NCBI GenBank assembly: GCA_027484085.1
Contig: JAIXQF010000004.1
Span: forward strand, 382,162 to 446,161
Length of the DNA stretch: 64,000 bases
Reading direction: 5' to 3'
Source of the DNA: Actinomycetales bacterium
GTDB lineage: Bacteria; Actinomycetota; Actinomycetes; S36-B12; UBA5976
Positions 37,892 through 46,729 of this stretch are shown piece after piece; the first letter of the stretch is position 1, and every line of letters begins with the position of its first letter. Made by a program: the position numbers and the translations under genes. The notes under the pieces were generated by a model. The model saw nothing but the letters and a program-made list of their open reading frames with translations. It had not been told where the DNA came from and searched no databases.

Positions 37892-38091
37892 GGGATCTCC
37901 TTGTTTAGGCTCAGGATTCTTACTTCTGTGGCTCGAATCTATCGGTTTTTTGGTAAAAAAATCTAGTCTTTTGGCGGTTTCTCAACAATTAGCGGACGAC
38001 CCCTCGGATCGATGTGGGCCTGACTATCGAGCCGAGTAACTCGACTACGCTCTTTCTAGGAAGTTTCCCAAAACCTGGTCGAAGAGGAATT
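37892..38091. promoter_or_regulatory. divergent control region between ligase and aldehyde dehydrogenase genes
   Basis: The 200-bp region holds both promoters. A symmetrical A/T element TTTTTT-GGT-AAAAAAA sits at 37946-37961 and could be an operator or promoter element. A GAAGAGGA ribosome-binding site precedes ATG 38092. No clear -35/-10 pair was found. Confidence 0.4.
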
Positions 38092-39459
38092 ATGAGCGAC
38101 ACATTTGATGTTTTGAATCCAGCAACTGAGGACGTCGTAAAGACCGTTCACATGGCATCAGCAGATGAAATTGATGCCGTTGTAGCAAAAGCTCAAAGCG
38201 CTTGGCCAGCTTGGCGAGATCTAGCACCTGGTGCTCGCGCAGATGTGTTGCGCAAGTTTGCACAGCTTGTCTCTGAGAGCAACGAAGAATTAGCCAGACT
38301 TGAAGTTCTTGAAGCTGGTCACACAATCGGTAATGCTCGCTGGGAAGCACAAAATGTTGCGAATGTTTTGAACTACATGGCTGGTGGCGTTGAACGCCTA
38401 ACTGGACACCAGATTCCGGTCCCAGGTGGCATTGACATTACTTTCCATGAAGCAATCGGCGTTGTGGGAATCATCGTTCCTTGGAACTTCCCAATGCCAG
38501 TTGCCGCTTGGGGATTTGCACCAGCACTTGCTGCTGGTAACACAGTGGTATTGAAGCCAGCTGAAACAACGCCATTAACTGCATTGCGGTTGGCCGAGTT
38601 AGCGCTTGAAGCAGGAATTCCAGAAAACGTTTTCAACGTTGTCCCAGGCTTTGGAAAGGTTGCTGGACAGCGCATCGTTGATCATCCAGCGATCCGCAAA
38701 ATTTGCTTCACGGGTTCAACCGCAGTTGGCACCAGCATTATGCAATCGAGTGCTTCGCAATTGAAGCGCGTAACTCTTGAACTCGGTGGTAAGAGCCCAA
38801 CCATCATCTTTGCGGATGCAGACATTGAGAAGGCTGCCAAGGCTGCCCCAGGTGCAGTATTCGATAACTCTGGTCAAGATTGCTGTGCTCGTTCACGCAT
38901 CTTGGTCCAGCGCAGTGTTTACGATGAAGTGCTTGCCTACATGGAGCCAGTCGTTAAGGGAATGCATACTGGTAACCCAGCTGATGAGTCAGTTGATATG
39001 GGGCCACTGATTAGCGCGCTCCAGCGTGATCGCGTTAGTTCATTCGTGCCAGAAGGTGCGCCTGTCCTGTTCCAAGGTGAAGCACCAACCGGTAAAGGCT
39101 TCTGGTTCCCACCAACCGTGCTTGCACCGATTTCAGAATCTGACATTCAATACAGCCAGGAAATATTTGGCCCAGTTGCTGTGGTGATTCCGTTCGACGA
39201 TGAAGCCGATGCAATTCGGATGGCCAATGGCACAGATTACGGTCTGGCTGGATCCATTTGGACCAGAGATGTCGGTCGAGCAATGCGCATGGCCAGAGGT
39301 GTGGAATCCGGCGTTATTTCCATCAACTCCCACTCAGCCGTTCGCTACTGGACCCCATTTGGCGGCTTTAAGAAGTCGGGAATTGGCCGAGAGCTTGGCC
39401 CACACGCACTTGAGGCGTTTACCGAAACCAAGAACGTATTTATTAGCACTGAGGACTAA
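38092..39459 (+). CDS. NAD(P)-dependent aldehyde dehydrogenase
   Basis: About 455 residues. The cofactor-binding region has [20 protein letters not shown] and [12 protein letters not shown], the general base Glu is in [12 protein letters not shown], and the catalytic Cys in GQDCCARSR. It is the right type for aminoaldehyde (for example gamma-glutamyl-aminobutyraldehyde or betaine aldehyde-like) oxidation. ATG 38092 with GAAGAGGA upstream is chosen over an in-frame ATG at 38014. It begins the three-gene unit with SDR and aldolase. Confidence 0.9.
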   Translation: MSDTFDVLNPATEDVVKTVHMASADEIDAVVAKAQSAWPAWRDLAPGARADVLRKFAQLVSESNEELARLEVLEAGHTIGNARWEAQNVANVLNYMAGGVERLTGHQIPVPGGIDITFHEAIGVVGIIVPWNFPMPVAAWGFAPALAAGNTVVLKPAETTPLTALRLAELALEAGIPENVFNVVPGFGKVAGQRIVDHPAIRKICFTGSTAVGTSIMQSSASQLKRVTLELGGKSPTIIFADADIEKAAKAAPGAVFDNSGQDCCARSRILVQRSVYDEVLAYMEPVVKGMHTGNPADESVDMGPLISALQRDRVSSFVPEGAPVLFQGEAPTGKGFWFPPTVLAPISESDIQYSQEIFGPVAVVIPFDDEADAIRMANGTDYGLAGSIWTRDVGRAMRMARGVESGVISINSHSAVRYWTPFGGFKKSGIGRELGPHALEAFTETKNVFISTED

Positions 39460-39507
39460 ACTCAAACTGCCTAAGAAAATTAGGCGTGAACCGAAAGTAG
39501 GAAGTAA

Positions 39508-40272
39508 GTGAAGCGTTTACAAGACCGCGTAGCAGTAATCACCGGCGGCTCAAGTGGCATTGGTAAAGCAACAGCAATTCGTCTAGCCGATGAAGGCGCG
39601 AAAGTTGTTATTGCTGACCTTGATCCAGTTTCAGGCGAACAAGTTGCAGCTCAAGTTGGCGGCATCTTTGTAAAGGCTGATGTAACGAATGCTGATGATG
39701 TTGCAAACATGTACAAAGTTGCATTCGATACTTACGGTTCAGTAGACATTGCGTTCAACAACGCAGGTATCTCACCACCAGATGACGATTCAATTTTGAC
39801 CACAGGCATTGATGCTTGGCGTCGAGTGCAAGAAGTTAACTTAACTTCGGTTTACCTATGCTGCAAGGAAGTTATTCCTTACATGCAGCGCCAGGGCAAG
39901 GGTGCGATCGTTAACACCGCTTCGTTCGTTGCAACTATGGCTGCTGCAACCTCCCAGATTTCTTACACCGCATCAAAGGGTGGCGTGCTAGCCATGACTC
40001 GCGAACTTGGTGTTCAGTTTGCACGCGAAGGCATCCGCGTAAATGCGTTATCGCCTGGCCCTGTAAACACGCCGTTGCTTCAGGAATTGTTCGCAAAAGA
40101 CGTAGAGCGCGCAGCTCGTCGTCTAGTTCACATTCCAATGGGTCGCTTTGGCGAACCAGAAGAAATGGCTGCAGCCGTTGCGTTCCTAGTCAGTGATGAC
40201 TCATCGTTTATGACCGCATCAAACTTCTTGGTTGATGGCGGCATCAGCGGCGCATACGTAACTCCGCTATAA
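39508..40272 (+). CDS. SDR family oxidoreductase
   Basis: The 254-residue classical short-chain dehydrogenase has the cofactor motif TGGSSGIG (12-19), NNAG, and the catalytic YTASKGG with the preceding Ser in NTASF. The acidic residue IADLD after beta-2 suggests NAD(H) preference. GTG 39508 follows GTAGGAAGTA. Substrate unknown; it is co-directional with the aldehyde dehydrogenase. Confidence 0.88.
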   Translation: MKRLQDRVAVITGGSSGIGKATAIRLADEGAKVVIADLDPVSGEQVAAQVGGIFVKADVTNADDVANMYKVAFDTYGSVDIAFNNAGISPPDDDSILTTGIDAWRRVQEVNLTSVYLCCKEVIPYMQRQGKGAIVNTASFVATMAAATSQISYTASKGGVLAMTRELGVQFAREGIRVNALSPGPVNTPLLQELFAKDVERAARRLVHIPMGRFGEPEEMAAAVAFLVSDDSSFMTASNFLVDGGISGAYVTPL

Positions 40273-40310
40273 GTCTTTAACTTTCCTAAAACTTCAAATT
40301 AAGGATTTTC

Positions 40311-41348
40311 ATGGCAAGCGGTATTTGGCGTGGTTTTGCAAGTGACAACTATGCCGGAATCCATCCAGAGATCCTGAAGGCAATGGGTGAAGTTAACTCT
40401 GGACATCAGGTTGCTTATGGCGATGACGTTTACACGGAGCAACTCACTGGGGTAATCCAAAATCAATTCGGATCCGCAGCTGAAGTTTTCCCGGTGTTTA
40501 ACGGCACTGGCGCGAACGTTTGCACGTTGCAAGCAATGTGCAAGCCTTGGGAAGCAGTGGTCTGTGCAACAAGCGCACACATCAATGTTGACGAAGGCGG
40601 CGCTCCAGAGAAAGTCGCTGGCCTAAAGCTGCTTCAGGTGGAAACTCCAGATGGAAAGCTAACTCCTGAGTTAGTCGACAAGCAGGCGTGGGGATTTGGC
40701 AACGAACATCGTGCCCAGCCAAAGGTTGTTTCGATCACAAACTCAACGGAATATGGCACGGTTTACTCGGTTGCTGAAGTAAAAGCACTGGCAGATCATG
40801 CTCACTCGCTAGGTATGTACCTGCACCTTGATGGAGCCCGTATCTCAAATGCGGCAGCCTCATTAGGGTCTACGCTGCGTGCATTTACAACCGATGCGGG
40901 TGTTGATGCGGTATCGCTTGGCGGCACCAAGAACGGGGCAATGGGTGCTGAAGCCATTGTCATCCTAAATCCTGAATTAGCGCCGGCGATTAAGTATGTC
41001 CGTAAGTCTGGAATGCAATTAGCCAGCAAGATGCGATTTATTTCGATTCAGTTAGTCGCAATGTTTGACGGCGATTTGTGGCTCAAGAATGCCCAGCATT
41101 CGAATGCCATGGCTCAGGAGCTGTACAAGGGAATCAAAGACATCCCAGGCGTTGAAGTAGCTCAACCACAGGCAAATGCGCTGTTTCCAATTTTGCCTGC
41201 GGCGAGTATCGAACCTTTGCAGAATGTTGCAAAATTCTATGTCTGGGACCACATGATCAATCAAGTTCGTTGGATGTGCTCATGGGATACAACACAGGAC
41301 GATGTAGATAATTTTGTTGCCGCCGTTAAAAGCGAACTTGCCAACTAA
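40311..41348 (+). CDS. low-specificity L-threonine aldolase-like PLP enzyme
   Basis: The 345-residue fold-type I PLP enzyme has the Lys motif SLGGTKNGAMGAEA and the Asp motif LHLDGARISNA, matching L-threonine aldolase/beta-eliminating lyases (threonine to glycine and acetaldehyde). The neighbouring aldehyde dehydrogenase could oxidise acetaldehyde. It ends overlapping the convergent C26 gene by 4 bp. Confidence 0.87.
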   Translation: MASGIWRGFASDNYAGIHPEILKAMGEVNSGHQVAYGDDVYTEQLTGVIQNQFGSAAEVFPVFNGTGANVCTLQAMCKPWEAVVCATSAHINVDEGGAPEKVAGLKLLQVETPDGKLTPELVDKQAWGFGNEHRAQPKVVSITNSTEYGTVYSVAEVKALADHAHSLGMYLHLDGARISNAAASLGSTLRAFTTDAGVDAVSLGGTKNGAMGAEAIVILNPELAPAIKYVRKSGMQLASKMRFISIQLVAMFDGDLWLKNAQHSNAMAQELYKGIKDIPGVEVAQPQANALFPILPAASIEPLQNVAKFYVWDHMINQVRWMCSWDTTQDDVDNFVAAVKSELAN

Positions 41349-42052
41349 CGGCTAGCGCAGGCTTTAACAAAAGCACGAAATAGATTTTCCGATACCAATT
41401 CGTCATTGCTGAATTCTGGGTGCCATTGCACGCCCAAGACAAACTCGGCAGTTGGATCTTCACACACTTCTACAGTTCCGTCTTCAGCGTAACCAGTGAT
41501 AGTTAAATCACCAGGGGAGTCAACCGCTTGATGGTGACTTGAGTTAACCGTGACTTCGGTTGCTCCAACCAGTTCTGCGATCAAGCTACCTGGCGTGAAG
41601 GTAGCGCCATGATTGTTAAAGGTACCTGGCGCATCACGGTGCAAAGTATTTCCAACTAGATCAGGTAAGTGTTGGTGCAAGGAGCCACCGTGAGCAACAG
41701 CCATGATCTGCAGTCCGCGACAGATTCCAAATACGGGCAAGTTAGCTGCACGGGCAGCTTTGTACAACCCAAGTTCACTGGCATCACGTTCAGTTCGTGG
41801 CTTGTCGGTGCCTTCTTGATGTGGAGCTCCATAACGTGCTGGTTCGATGTCAGCGCCACCTGCCATGACTAAACCGTCCAGGCGAGAAATCGCGTCATGA
41901 TTATCAGCATCCGGCGGAAGTATCACAACTGATGCCCCAGCCGCCTGCAACTTATTCACATAATTCCAAGGAATCAAGGCTGCAGGTTGGTCCCAAGCGC
42001 CCCATTTTGCAGGTTCTAGGTAAGAAGTTAATCCGATAACTGGCTGAGTCAT
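41345..42052 (-). CDS. peptidase C26 / gamma-glutamyl-GABA hydrolase (PuuD-like)
   Basis: The 235-residue class I glutamine amidotransferase-fold enzyme has nucleophile C111 (FGICRGLQ) and the His/Glu of the triad at H211 and E213 (VQWHPEF). PuuD cleaves gamma-glutamyl-GABA in the Puu pathway, and this position next to a ligase and ureohydrolase suggests an analogous step. It is downstream of the agmatinase-like gene by 15 bp, likely one operon. Confidence 0.88.
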   Translation of the reverse strand: MTQPVIGLTSYLEPAKWGAWDQPAALIPWNYVNKLQAAGASVVILPPDADNHDAISRLDGLVMAGGADIEPARYGAPHQEGTDKPRTERDASELGLYKAARAANLPVFGICRGLQIMAVAHGGSLHQHLPDLVGNTLHRDAPGTFNNHGATFTPGSLIAELVGATEVTVNSSHHQAVDSPGDLTITGYAEDGTVEVCEDPTAEFVLGVQWHPEFSNDELVSENLFRAFVKACASR

Positions 42053-42067
42053 GATTTGAGTTTAGGC

Positions 42068-43006
42068 CTAACCTTGCCGCGCAACTAGTCCAAGTACGTT
42101 GCAAATAATTCGCGCATTGTTTAACGCTCCGATTTCATCAACGTCGCTATCTGGCATGAATTCCACCAAGTTAAAGCCTGAGAGCGTTGCCTTCTCGGCA
42201 ATTCCATGTAGCAATTCCACAACGTTCCAGTAGGTCAAGCCACCTGGTGCCCGACCAATAACACCTGGCACGATCGATGGATCCAGTGCATCGCAATCAA
42301 GATCGACAATCACTTTTACGCCAGCTGGAATTAAATCAATAACTTGCTGAATTCCACCAGAAGCAATCTGCCTTGCTGAAACAAACTTAACGCCATGTGA
42401 TTTGGCATCTTCATAATCTTGTGGCCGAGCTGAACCAATTCCGCGTTGCCCAACTTGAACTAAACCTTTGATGTGTGACATTTCAAATGCTCTACGCATG
42501 GTTGATGACAAGCCAAGCCTCTCGCCACCGACTTCATCGCGGTAATCGATGTGGGCATCGATTTGCACAACGAAGTATTCGCCATGTTCTGCAAAGCCTT
42601 CGATCATCGGAATTGGAATCGAGTCATCCCCGCCAATCACAACAGGAACGCCACCTTTGGCAACAATTTGTGAAACGGTCGAGCGAATTCGTTCGCGATT
42701 TCCCGCTCCATCAGATTCATTGAACTCTAAGTTGCCTAAATCAATCGCGTTAACGCCATTAGGGAAGATTGGTCCACCTAGGTCAAAATCCATGTGGTCA
42801 ATGTTGGCTTGATAGTTGCTGATCGCTCCACGAATGGCATCTGGTGCATCCTTGCAATAAGCACCCACAGATGGGTAAGGCGTGGCGCACGGGGCGCCAA
42901 AAACAACTGAGCCTCCAGATACGTCGGCCAGATTTCCTGCAGGAATTCCAATAAAGGTAGACGTTGTTTGGGAACCCATCATGGTTCCAATGTTCTTGCG
43001 CGCCAT
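42068..43006 (-). CDS. agmatinase-like ureohydrolase with altered metal ligand
   Basis: The 312-residue arginase/agmatinase-family protein has metal motifs GGDDS (125-129), DAHID (150-154) and DCDALDP (237-243). In canonical family members the first motif is GGDHS, where the His binds Mn; here it is Asp (D128). The other ligands D150, H152, D154, D237 and D239 are present. It may hydrolyse agmatine, guanidinobutyrate or another guanidino compound, or not be a ureohydrolase at all. It is co-directional with the C26 hydrolase. Confidence 0.85.
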   Translation of the reverse strand: MARKNIGTMMGSQTTSTFIGIPAGNLADVSGGSVVFGAPCATPYPSVGAYCKDAPDAIRGAISNYQANIDHMDFDLGGPIFPNGVNAIDLGNLEFNESDGAGNRERIRSTVSQIVAKGGVPVVIGGDDSIPIPMIEGFAEHGEYFVVQIDAHIDYRDEVGGERLGLSSTMRRAFEMSHIKGLVQVGQRGIGSARPQDYEDAKSHGVKFVSARQIASGGIQQVIDLIPAGVKVIVDLDCDALDPSIVPGVIGRAPGGLTYWNVVELLHGIAEKATLSGFNLVEFMPDSDVDEIGALNNARIICNVLGLVARQG

Positions 43007-43090
43007 GGCTACTCCTTGAGTTACTTAGTCTTGCCAGTTTATGGGTCGGACCAGGGTGACGTGTTGGACTTGATGCGAGAGAATTCAACT

Positions 43091-43843
43091 ATGACTGATC
43101 GTGGATTTGCCGTAGTAACCGGAGCCAGCAGCGGAATTGGCGCAGCAACAGCTCGAGCCTTAGCCAATGAAGGTTTCCAAGTGATTGCAGCGGCTCGGCG
43201 GACGGACCTGCTCGCAGAATTGGCCAGTGAAAACTCACTGATTAGCGCGTGGGAACTGGATGTAACGGACCAAACAAGCGTTGACGCTCTGGTGGCACAC
43301 CTTGCCGACAAAAAGGTAACCGTTTTAGTTGCAAATGCTGGTGGCGCCTTTGACGGCACATCAGTTGCAGATGCCGATGTCGAAAGCTGGATCAAGGCGT
43401 ACGACGTGAACGTAATTGGCGCATTGCGCACCATCAAATCTTTCATTCCAGCATTGATTAAGTCTGGTGAAGGAACCATTGTCTTAATGGGATCGACAGC
43501 TGGCCGAATCGTTTATGAAAATGGTGGCAGTTACACCGCAGCCAAACATGCAGTTGCTGCATTGGCGGAAACTTTACGACTAGAACTTGCTGGTGAACCG
43601 GTGCGCGTAGTTGAACTTGCGCCAGGCATGGTCAAGACGGATGAGTTCGCAGTAAAACGCTTCGGGGGAGACAAAGAGCGGGCTGCAAAAATCTACGAGG
43701 GTGTAGCCGAACCTCTAACAGCAGATGATGTTGCTGAAGCAGTGCGTTGGAGTGTTACGTTGCCGCATCACTTCAACATTGACTTGATGGTAATTCGCCC
43801 ACTAGCGCAAGCAGCTCAGCACAAGGTAGTGCGAAAACTTTAA
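43091..43843 (+). CDS. SDR family oxidoreductase (YdfG-like)
   Basis: About 250 residues with TGASSGIGAATARAL, ANAGGAFDG, and SYTAAKHA with Ser in MGSTAG as the catalytic triad. Arg-Arg-Thr after beta-2 (AARRTD) suggests NADPH preference. Members include 3-hydroxy-acid dehydrogenases (YdfG). ATG 43091 is preferred over in-frame ATGs at 42968 and 43073. It diverges from the agmatinase-like gene and converges with the VOC gene with a 4-bp overlap. Confidence 0.87.
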   Translation: MTDRGFAVVTGASSGIGAATARALANEGFQVIAAARRTDLLAELASENSLISAWELDVTDQTSVDALVAHLADKKVTVLVANAGGAFDGTSVADADVESWIKAYDVNVIGALRTIKSFIPALIKSGEGTIVLMGSTAGRIVYENGGSYTAAKHAVAALAETLRLELAGEPVRVVELAPGMVKTDEFAVKRFGGDKERAAKIYEGVAEPLTADDVAEAVRWSVTLPHHFNIDLMVIRPLAQAAQHKVVRKL

Positions 43844-44322
43844 GTGGTTGCACTTTCATAGGCGATACGCATTGCTTCTAAATCAATCTTGCGCATTTGC
43901 AACATTGCTTCAGTTGCAGCTTTTGCACCTGCTGGATCCGGTCCACCAAGGTATTGCCCCATCTGCGGCGCAGTAACCTGCCAAGAAATTCCAAACTTAT
44001 CTTTGAGCCAGCCGCATTGACTTTCCTGACCACCATCAGCGGTCAAGATCTCCCAGTAATGATCGATGTCGGCCTGATCTTTGCAAGGAATCTGAAACGA
44101 GATTGCCTCGCTATGTGGAAACTGTGGTCCGCCATTTAATCCGATAAATGGCTGATCAAAAATCTTGAAGTCGACAACTACTTCTTCGCCTTGTTGGTTG
44201 CCAGGTGTTTCAGCTGGGGTGATCCAGTTACCTCCGATGCTGCTGTTGGGAAAGATGCTGGTGTAGAACTGTGCGGCTTCTCGGGCATTGCCGTTGAACC
44301 AAAGGCAGGTGGTTAAATTCAT
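43840..44322 (-). CDS. VOC/PhnB-like (glyoxalase-fold) protein
   Basis: The 160-residue protein has the PhnB/3-demethylubiquinone-methyltransferase-like signature TCLWFNGNAREAAQFYTSIF and GWLKDKFGISWQVTAPQ. These proteins are widespread and mostly unassigned; no enzymatic residue set is clear. Confidence 0.82.
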   Translation of the reverse strand: MNLTTCLWFNGNAREAAQFYTSIFPNSSIGGNWITPAETPGNQQGEEVVVDFKIFDQPFIGLNGGPQFPHSEAISFQIPCKDQADIDHYWEILTADGGQESQCGWLKDKFGISWQVTAPQMGQYLGGPDPAGAKAATEAMLQMRKIDLEAMRIAYESATT

Positions 44323-44344
44323 GAGACAAGTTTATTGGTGGTGT

Positions 44345-44542
44345 TGGAGGTGTTCCTTCACTTCGCTCAGTCAACCTCCAGACTGCGCTCGGATACTCAA
44401 GTTCATCGCAGATCTTGCTGGACTTTCAGTCCAGCATCAAATGAAAAACGACGTAACCTTCGATGCAAGCATCGCGGTACGTCGCTTATTCATTTGCATG
44501 CTCACCTAGGCGAGCATGATCTGTGATGCACTTGTGCATCAC
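44345..44542. repeat. array of strong hairpins downstream of tmRNA
   Basis: Five inverted repeats lie side by side. 44345-44380: TGGAGGT/ACCTCCA with a 22-base loop. 44416-44436: 9-bp perfect TGCTGGACT, loop TTC. 44438-44496: long compound stem with CAAATGAA/TTCATTTG outside, CGACGTA/TACGTCG in the middle and CGATG/CATCG at the tip. 44497-44518: CATGCTC/GAGCATG. 44523-44542: 9-bp perfect GTGATGCAC, loop TT, starting 8 bp after the tmRNA 3' end. None has a U-tract. Function is unknown; U-less terminators are one option. Confidence 0.75.
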
Positions 44543-44549
44543 TCACTTG

Positions 44550-44915
44550 TGGTGGAGGTGCCGGGAATCGAACCCGGGTCCTTAGGTGAAGATTTGGTTA
44601 TTCTCCGAGCGCAGTTTGCAGCAGCTTTTCTCTGCCCCGACGTTCACGCAAACAAGATGTCGACAGGCACAGTCACTGTTAGATTTTCCGTCAGAACCCG
44701 CGACCGGTTCCGTTGGTAAGTTCCCTAAATGACACGAGGATCCAGAGCGGGAACGCCCCTGGTCTCGCGGATTCCGAGGCTAGCTTATGCAGCTAGGGCG
44801 AAATCAGTGCGGTTAGATTTGGCACTTATTGTTTTTGCTGGACGTTTACGAGATGACCAACATTCTCGGCTCGCTTCTCCCATTTCGACTACCAAAGTCG
44901 AAACCGTTCACCCCC
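44550..44915 (-). ncRNA. ssrA: tmRNA
   Basis: The 366-nt RNA begins GGGGGTGAACGGTTTCGAC and ends with a tRNA-like domain whose T-arm GGGTTCGATTCCC and 3' CACCTCC-A-CCA pair with the 5' end as a 7-bp acceptor stem. The CCA is encoded. The tag frame at 44785-44823 (read on the minus strand) gives AKSNRTDFALAA then TAA; the ALAA end is the usual protease-degradation signal. With SmpB it rescues stalled ribosomes. Confidence 0.96.
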
Positions 44916-45027
44916 AAGATTTTCATCAGGGGATTACTGGATAGGTAACCACCACTATTTAGTTATGTTCCTATTGTACCCGAGGTACTGACAAGCGAAC
45001 TTCCTTGTGTAATGGCACTATTTAGGT
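44916..45027. other. gap between tmRNA and Rieske gene
   Basis: The 112-bp gap holds the divergent start regions of tmRNA (minus strand) and the Rieske lipoprotein gene (plus strand). No convincing promoter match or repeat was seen. Confidence 0.4.
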
Positions 45028-45492
45028 ATGGGTAATCAAATTGGACGTCGCCAGGTACTTACCGCGGGTGCAGCAGGAATCGCAATGGCAGGAATTGCAG
45101 CTTGCTCGAATACATCAGGTACCGCAGGGCCGTCAGAGGATGAGTTAACGACCTCAGCTCCTTCCACTGGTGGCAATAGCAATGTGATCGCCACTGCTGC
45201 AGACGTCCCCGTCGGTTCAGTTTTTAAGTTCACTGATCCCAAATCAGGATTGCCGGCCTATTTGTTACAGCCTGCCACTGGCACCTTTATTGCCTACAGT
45301 TCGAAGTGCACGCATCAAGGCTGTGTAGTTGATGCCTACCCTGACACCAATGCATTTAAGTGTGCCTGTCATGGGGCTAAATACGATCTAGCGACAGGTG
45401 AACCTGACGAAGCAACTTCAAAAAGTTTGACGGCAACCGCACTTGCAAAGATTGCACTTAGCGTTGAAGGCGACCAAATTTCCGTCGCTTAA
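45028..45492 (+). CDS. Tat-exported Rieske [2Fe-2S] lipoprotein
   Basis: The 154-residue protein has an RR signal (GRRQVLTAGAAGIAMAGIAAC) with a lipobox-like Cys at 26, a Ser/Thr linker, and a Rieske domain: C94-T-H96 and C112-x-x-H115 bind the cluster, and C99 and C114 form the stabilising disulfide. It is an extracellular membrane-anchored electron carrier; a partner oxidase or reductase is not adjacent. Confidence 0.92.
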   Translation: MGNQIGRRQVLTAGAAGIAMAGIAACSNTSGTAGPSEDELTTSAPSTGGNSNVIATAADVPVGSVFKFTDPKSGLPAYLLQPATGTFIAYSSKCTHQGCVVDAYPDTNAFKCACHGAKYDLATGEPDEATSKSLTATALAKIALSVEGDQISVA

Positions 45493-45496
45493 CTTG

Positions 45497-46705
45497 CTAC
45501 TTCAGTTTGATAGTTGCTTCCGCAAGACCTTCAAGCAGACGATCAATTTCTTCGACTGTGTTGTAAGGCGCAAGTCCAGCGCGAATCGCACCGTCATCGC
45601 CTAAGCCAAGATGACGTGAACATTCAATCGCATAGAAGTTTCCAGCTGGAGCATTAACTTTTCGTTCAGCCAAGAATCGGTAAACGTCATCTGAATTGAT
45701 TCCTGCCAAGCTGAACAATTCAGTTGGAGTCTTTAAACGCGCATTGCTATACAGAGTTACGTTTTCCATAGCTTGTAGGCCTTCGCGCAATCGATGATTC
45801 AAAGCATGCTCATGTTCGTCAGCCGCAGTTTGGGAAACGACAATACGTTCTCGCCTGGAACCCGATCCCGGCACCATGTCAGCAATGAAATCAACGGCAG
45901 CAGTGATTCCGGCCAGAAGTTCATAAGGCAAGGTTCCAAGTTCAAATCGCTCAGGAACGTGTTCGGTTGAAGGTAGCAACTTGTCTGGGTGCAAGGTTTC
46001 AAGCAGCGCTGGCGATGCGGTCATTACACCAATGTGTGGACCAAAGAATTTGTAAGGGGAGCAACCGTAAAAGTCAGCGCCCATAGCTTGGAAGTCCACG
46101 ACTGCGTGAGGTGTGTTGTGGACGCCATCAACATAAAGCAACCCACCAACTGCGTGAACCGCTTTGGCAATTGCAGGAATATCAGGTCGAGCACCAATTA
46201 GGTTCGAAGCCGCTGTGATTGCAACAAGTTTGGTGCGATCGGTAAGCACTGCTTCAACATCGGATACATCTAGGTAGCCGGTTGCCGGATCAAAATCGAT
46301 CCAGCGAAGAGTTGCACCAGATTTTTGGGCGTAGCGAACCCAAGGACGTACGTTGGCATCGTGATCTAATCGCGAAGCAACAATTTCGTCACCAGGACCC
46401 CAGTCCTGCGCCAGAGTGCGAGCAATATCGAACGTAATTTGCGTCATGCTTCGGCCGAAGAAAATTCCTTCAGGGGTAGAGCCAAGCAAATCTGCCATCG
46501 CACTTCGGGCATTATCGACGGCTGCTTCAGCATTGCGCTCGGCTTCAGTAATCGTGTACTGGTTAGCCAGTGGCCCCGTCATCGTTTTGCAAATCGCTTG
46601 GCCAACTGAAAGCGGAGTTTGAGTTCCACCTGGGCCATCAAAGTGAGCAACACCTGATTCAAGGGAAGGAAAGGCAGAACGAACGCGAGCAACATCAAAA
46701 GTCAT
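45497..46705 (-). CDS. class V aminotransferase, cysteine desulfurase-like
   Basis: The 402-residue PLP enzyme has the fold and Lys motif GCSPYKFFGPHIG, DHDANVRPWV and VDGVHNTPHAVVD, typical of the cysteine-desulfurase-like family (TIGR01976-type) rather than IscS or SufS. A Cys loop equal to that of true desulfurases is not evident. The substrate is unknown. Confidence 0.8.
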   Translation of the reverse strand: MTFDVARVRSAFPSLESGVAHFDGPGGTQTPLSVGQAICKTMTGPLANQYTITEAERNAEAAVDNARSAMADLLGSTPEGIFFGRSMTQITFDIARTLAQDWGPGDEIVASRLDHDANVRPWVRYAQKSGATLRWIDFDPATGYLDVSDVEAVLTDRTKLVAITAASNLIGARPDIPAIAKAVHAVGGLLYVDGVHNTPHAVVDFQAMGADFYGCSPYKFFGPHIGVMTASPALLETLHPDKLLPSTEHVPERFELGTLPYELLAGITAAVDFIADMVPGSGSRRERIVVSQTAADEHEHALNHRLREGLQAMENVTLYSNARLKTPTELFSLAGINSDDVYRFLAERKVNAPAGNFYAIECSRHLGLGDDGAIRAGLAPYNTVEEIDRLLEGLAEATIKLK

Positions 46706-46729
46706 GTTGCAATCTTATTTCTAAAGCAG

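Noticed and set aside
43840-45027. Mobile element near tmRNA (tmRNA genes are common integration sites)
   Set aside because: No integrase, transposase or duplicated tmRNA 3' end was found in the flanks.
45497-46705. Iron-sulfur operon (Rieske plus cysteine desulfurase)
   Set aside because: The two genes are convergent and the aminotransferase is only desulfurase-like, with no Suf or Isc partner nearby.
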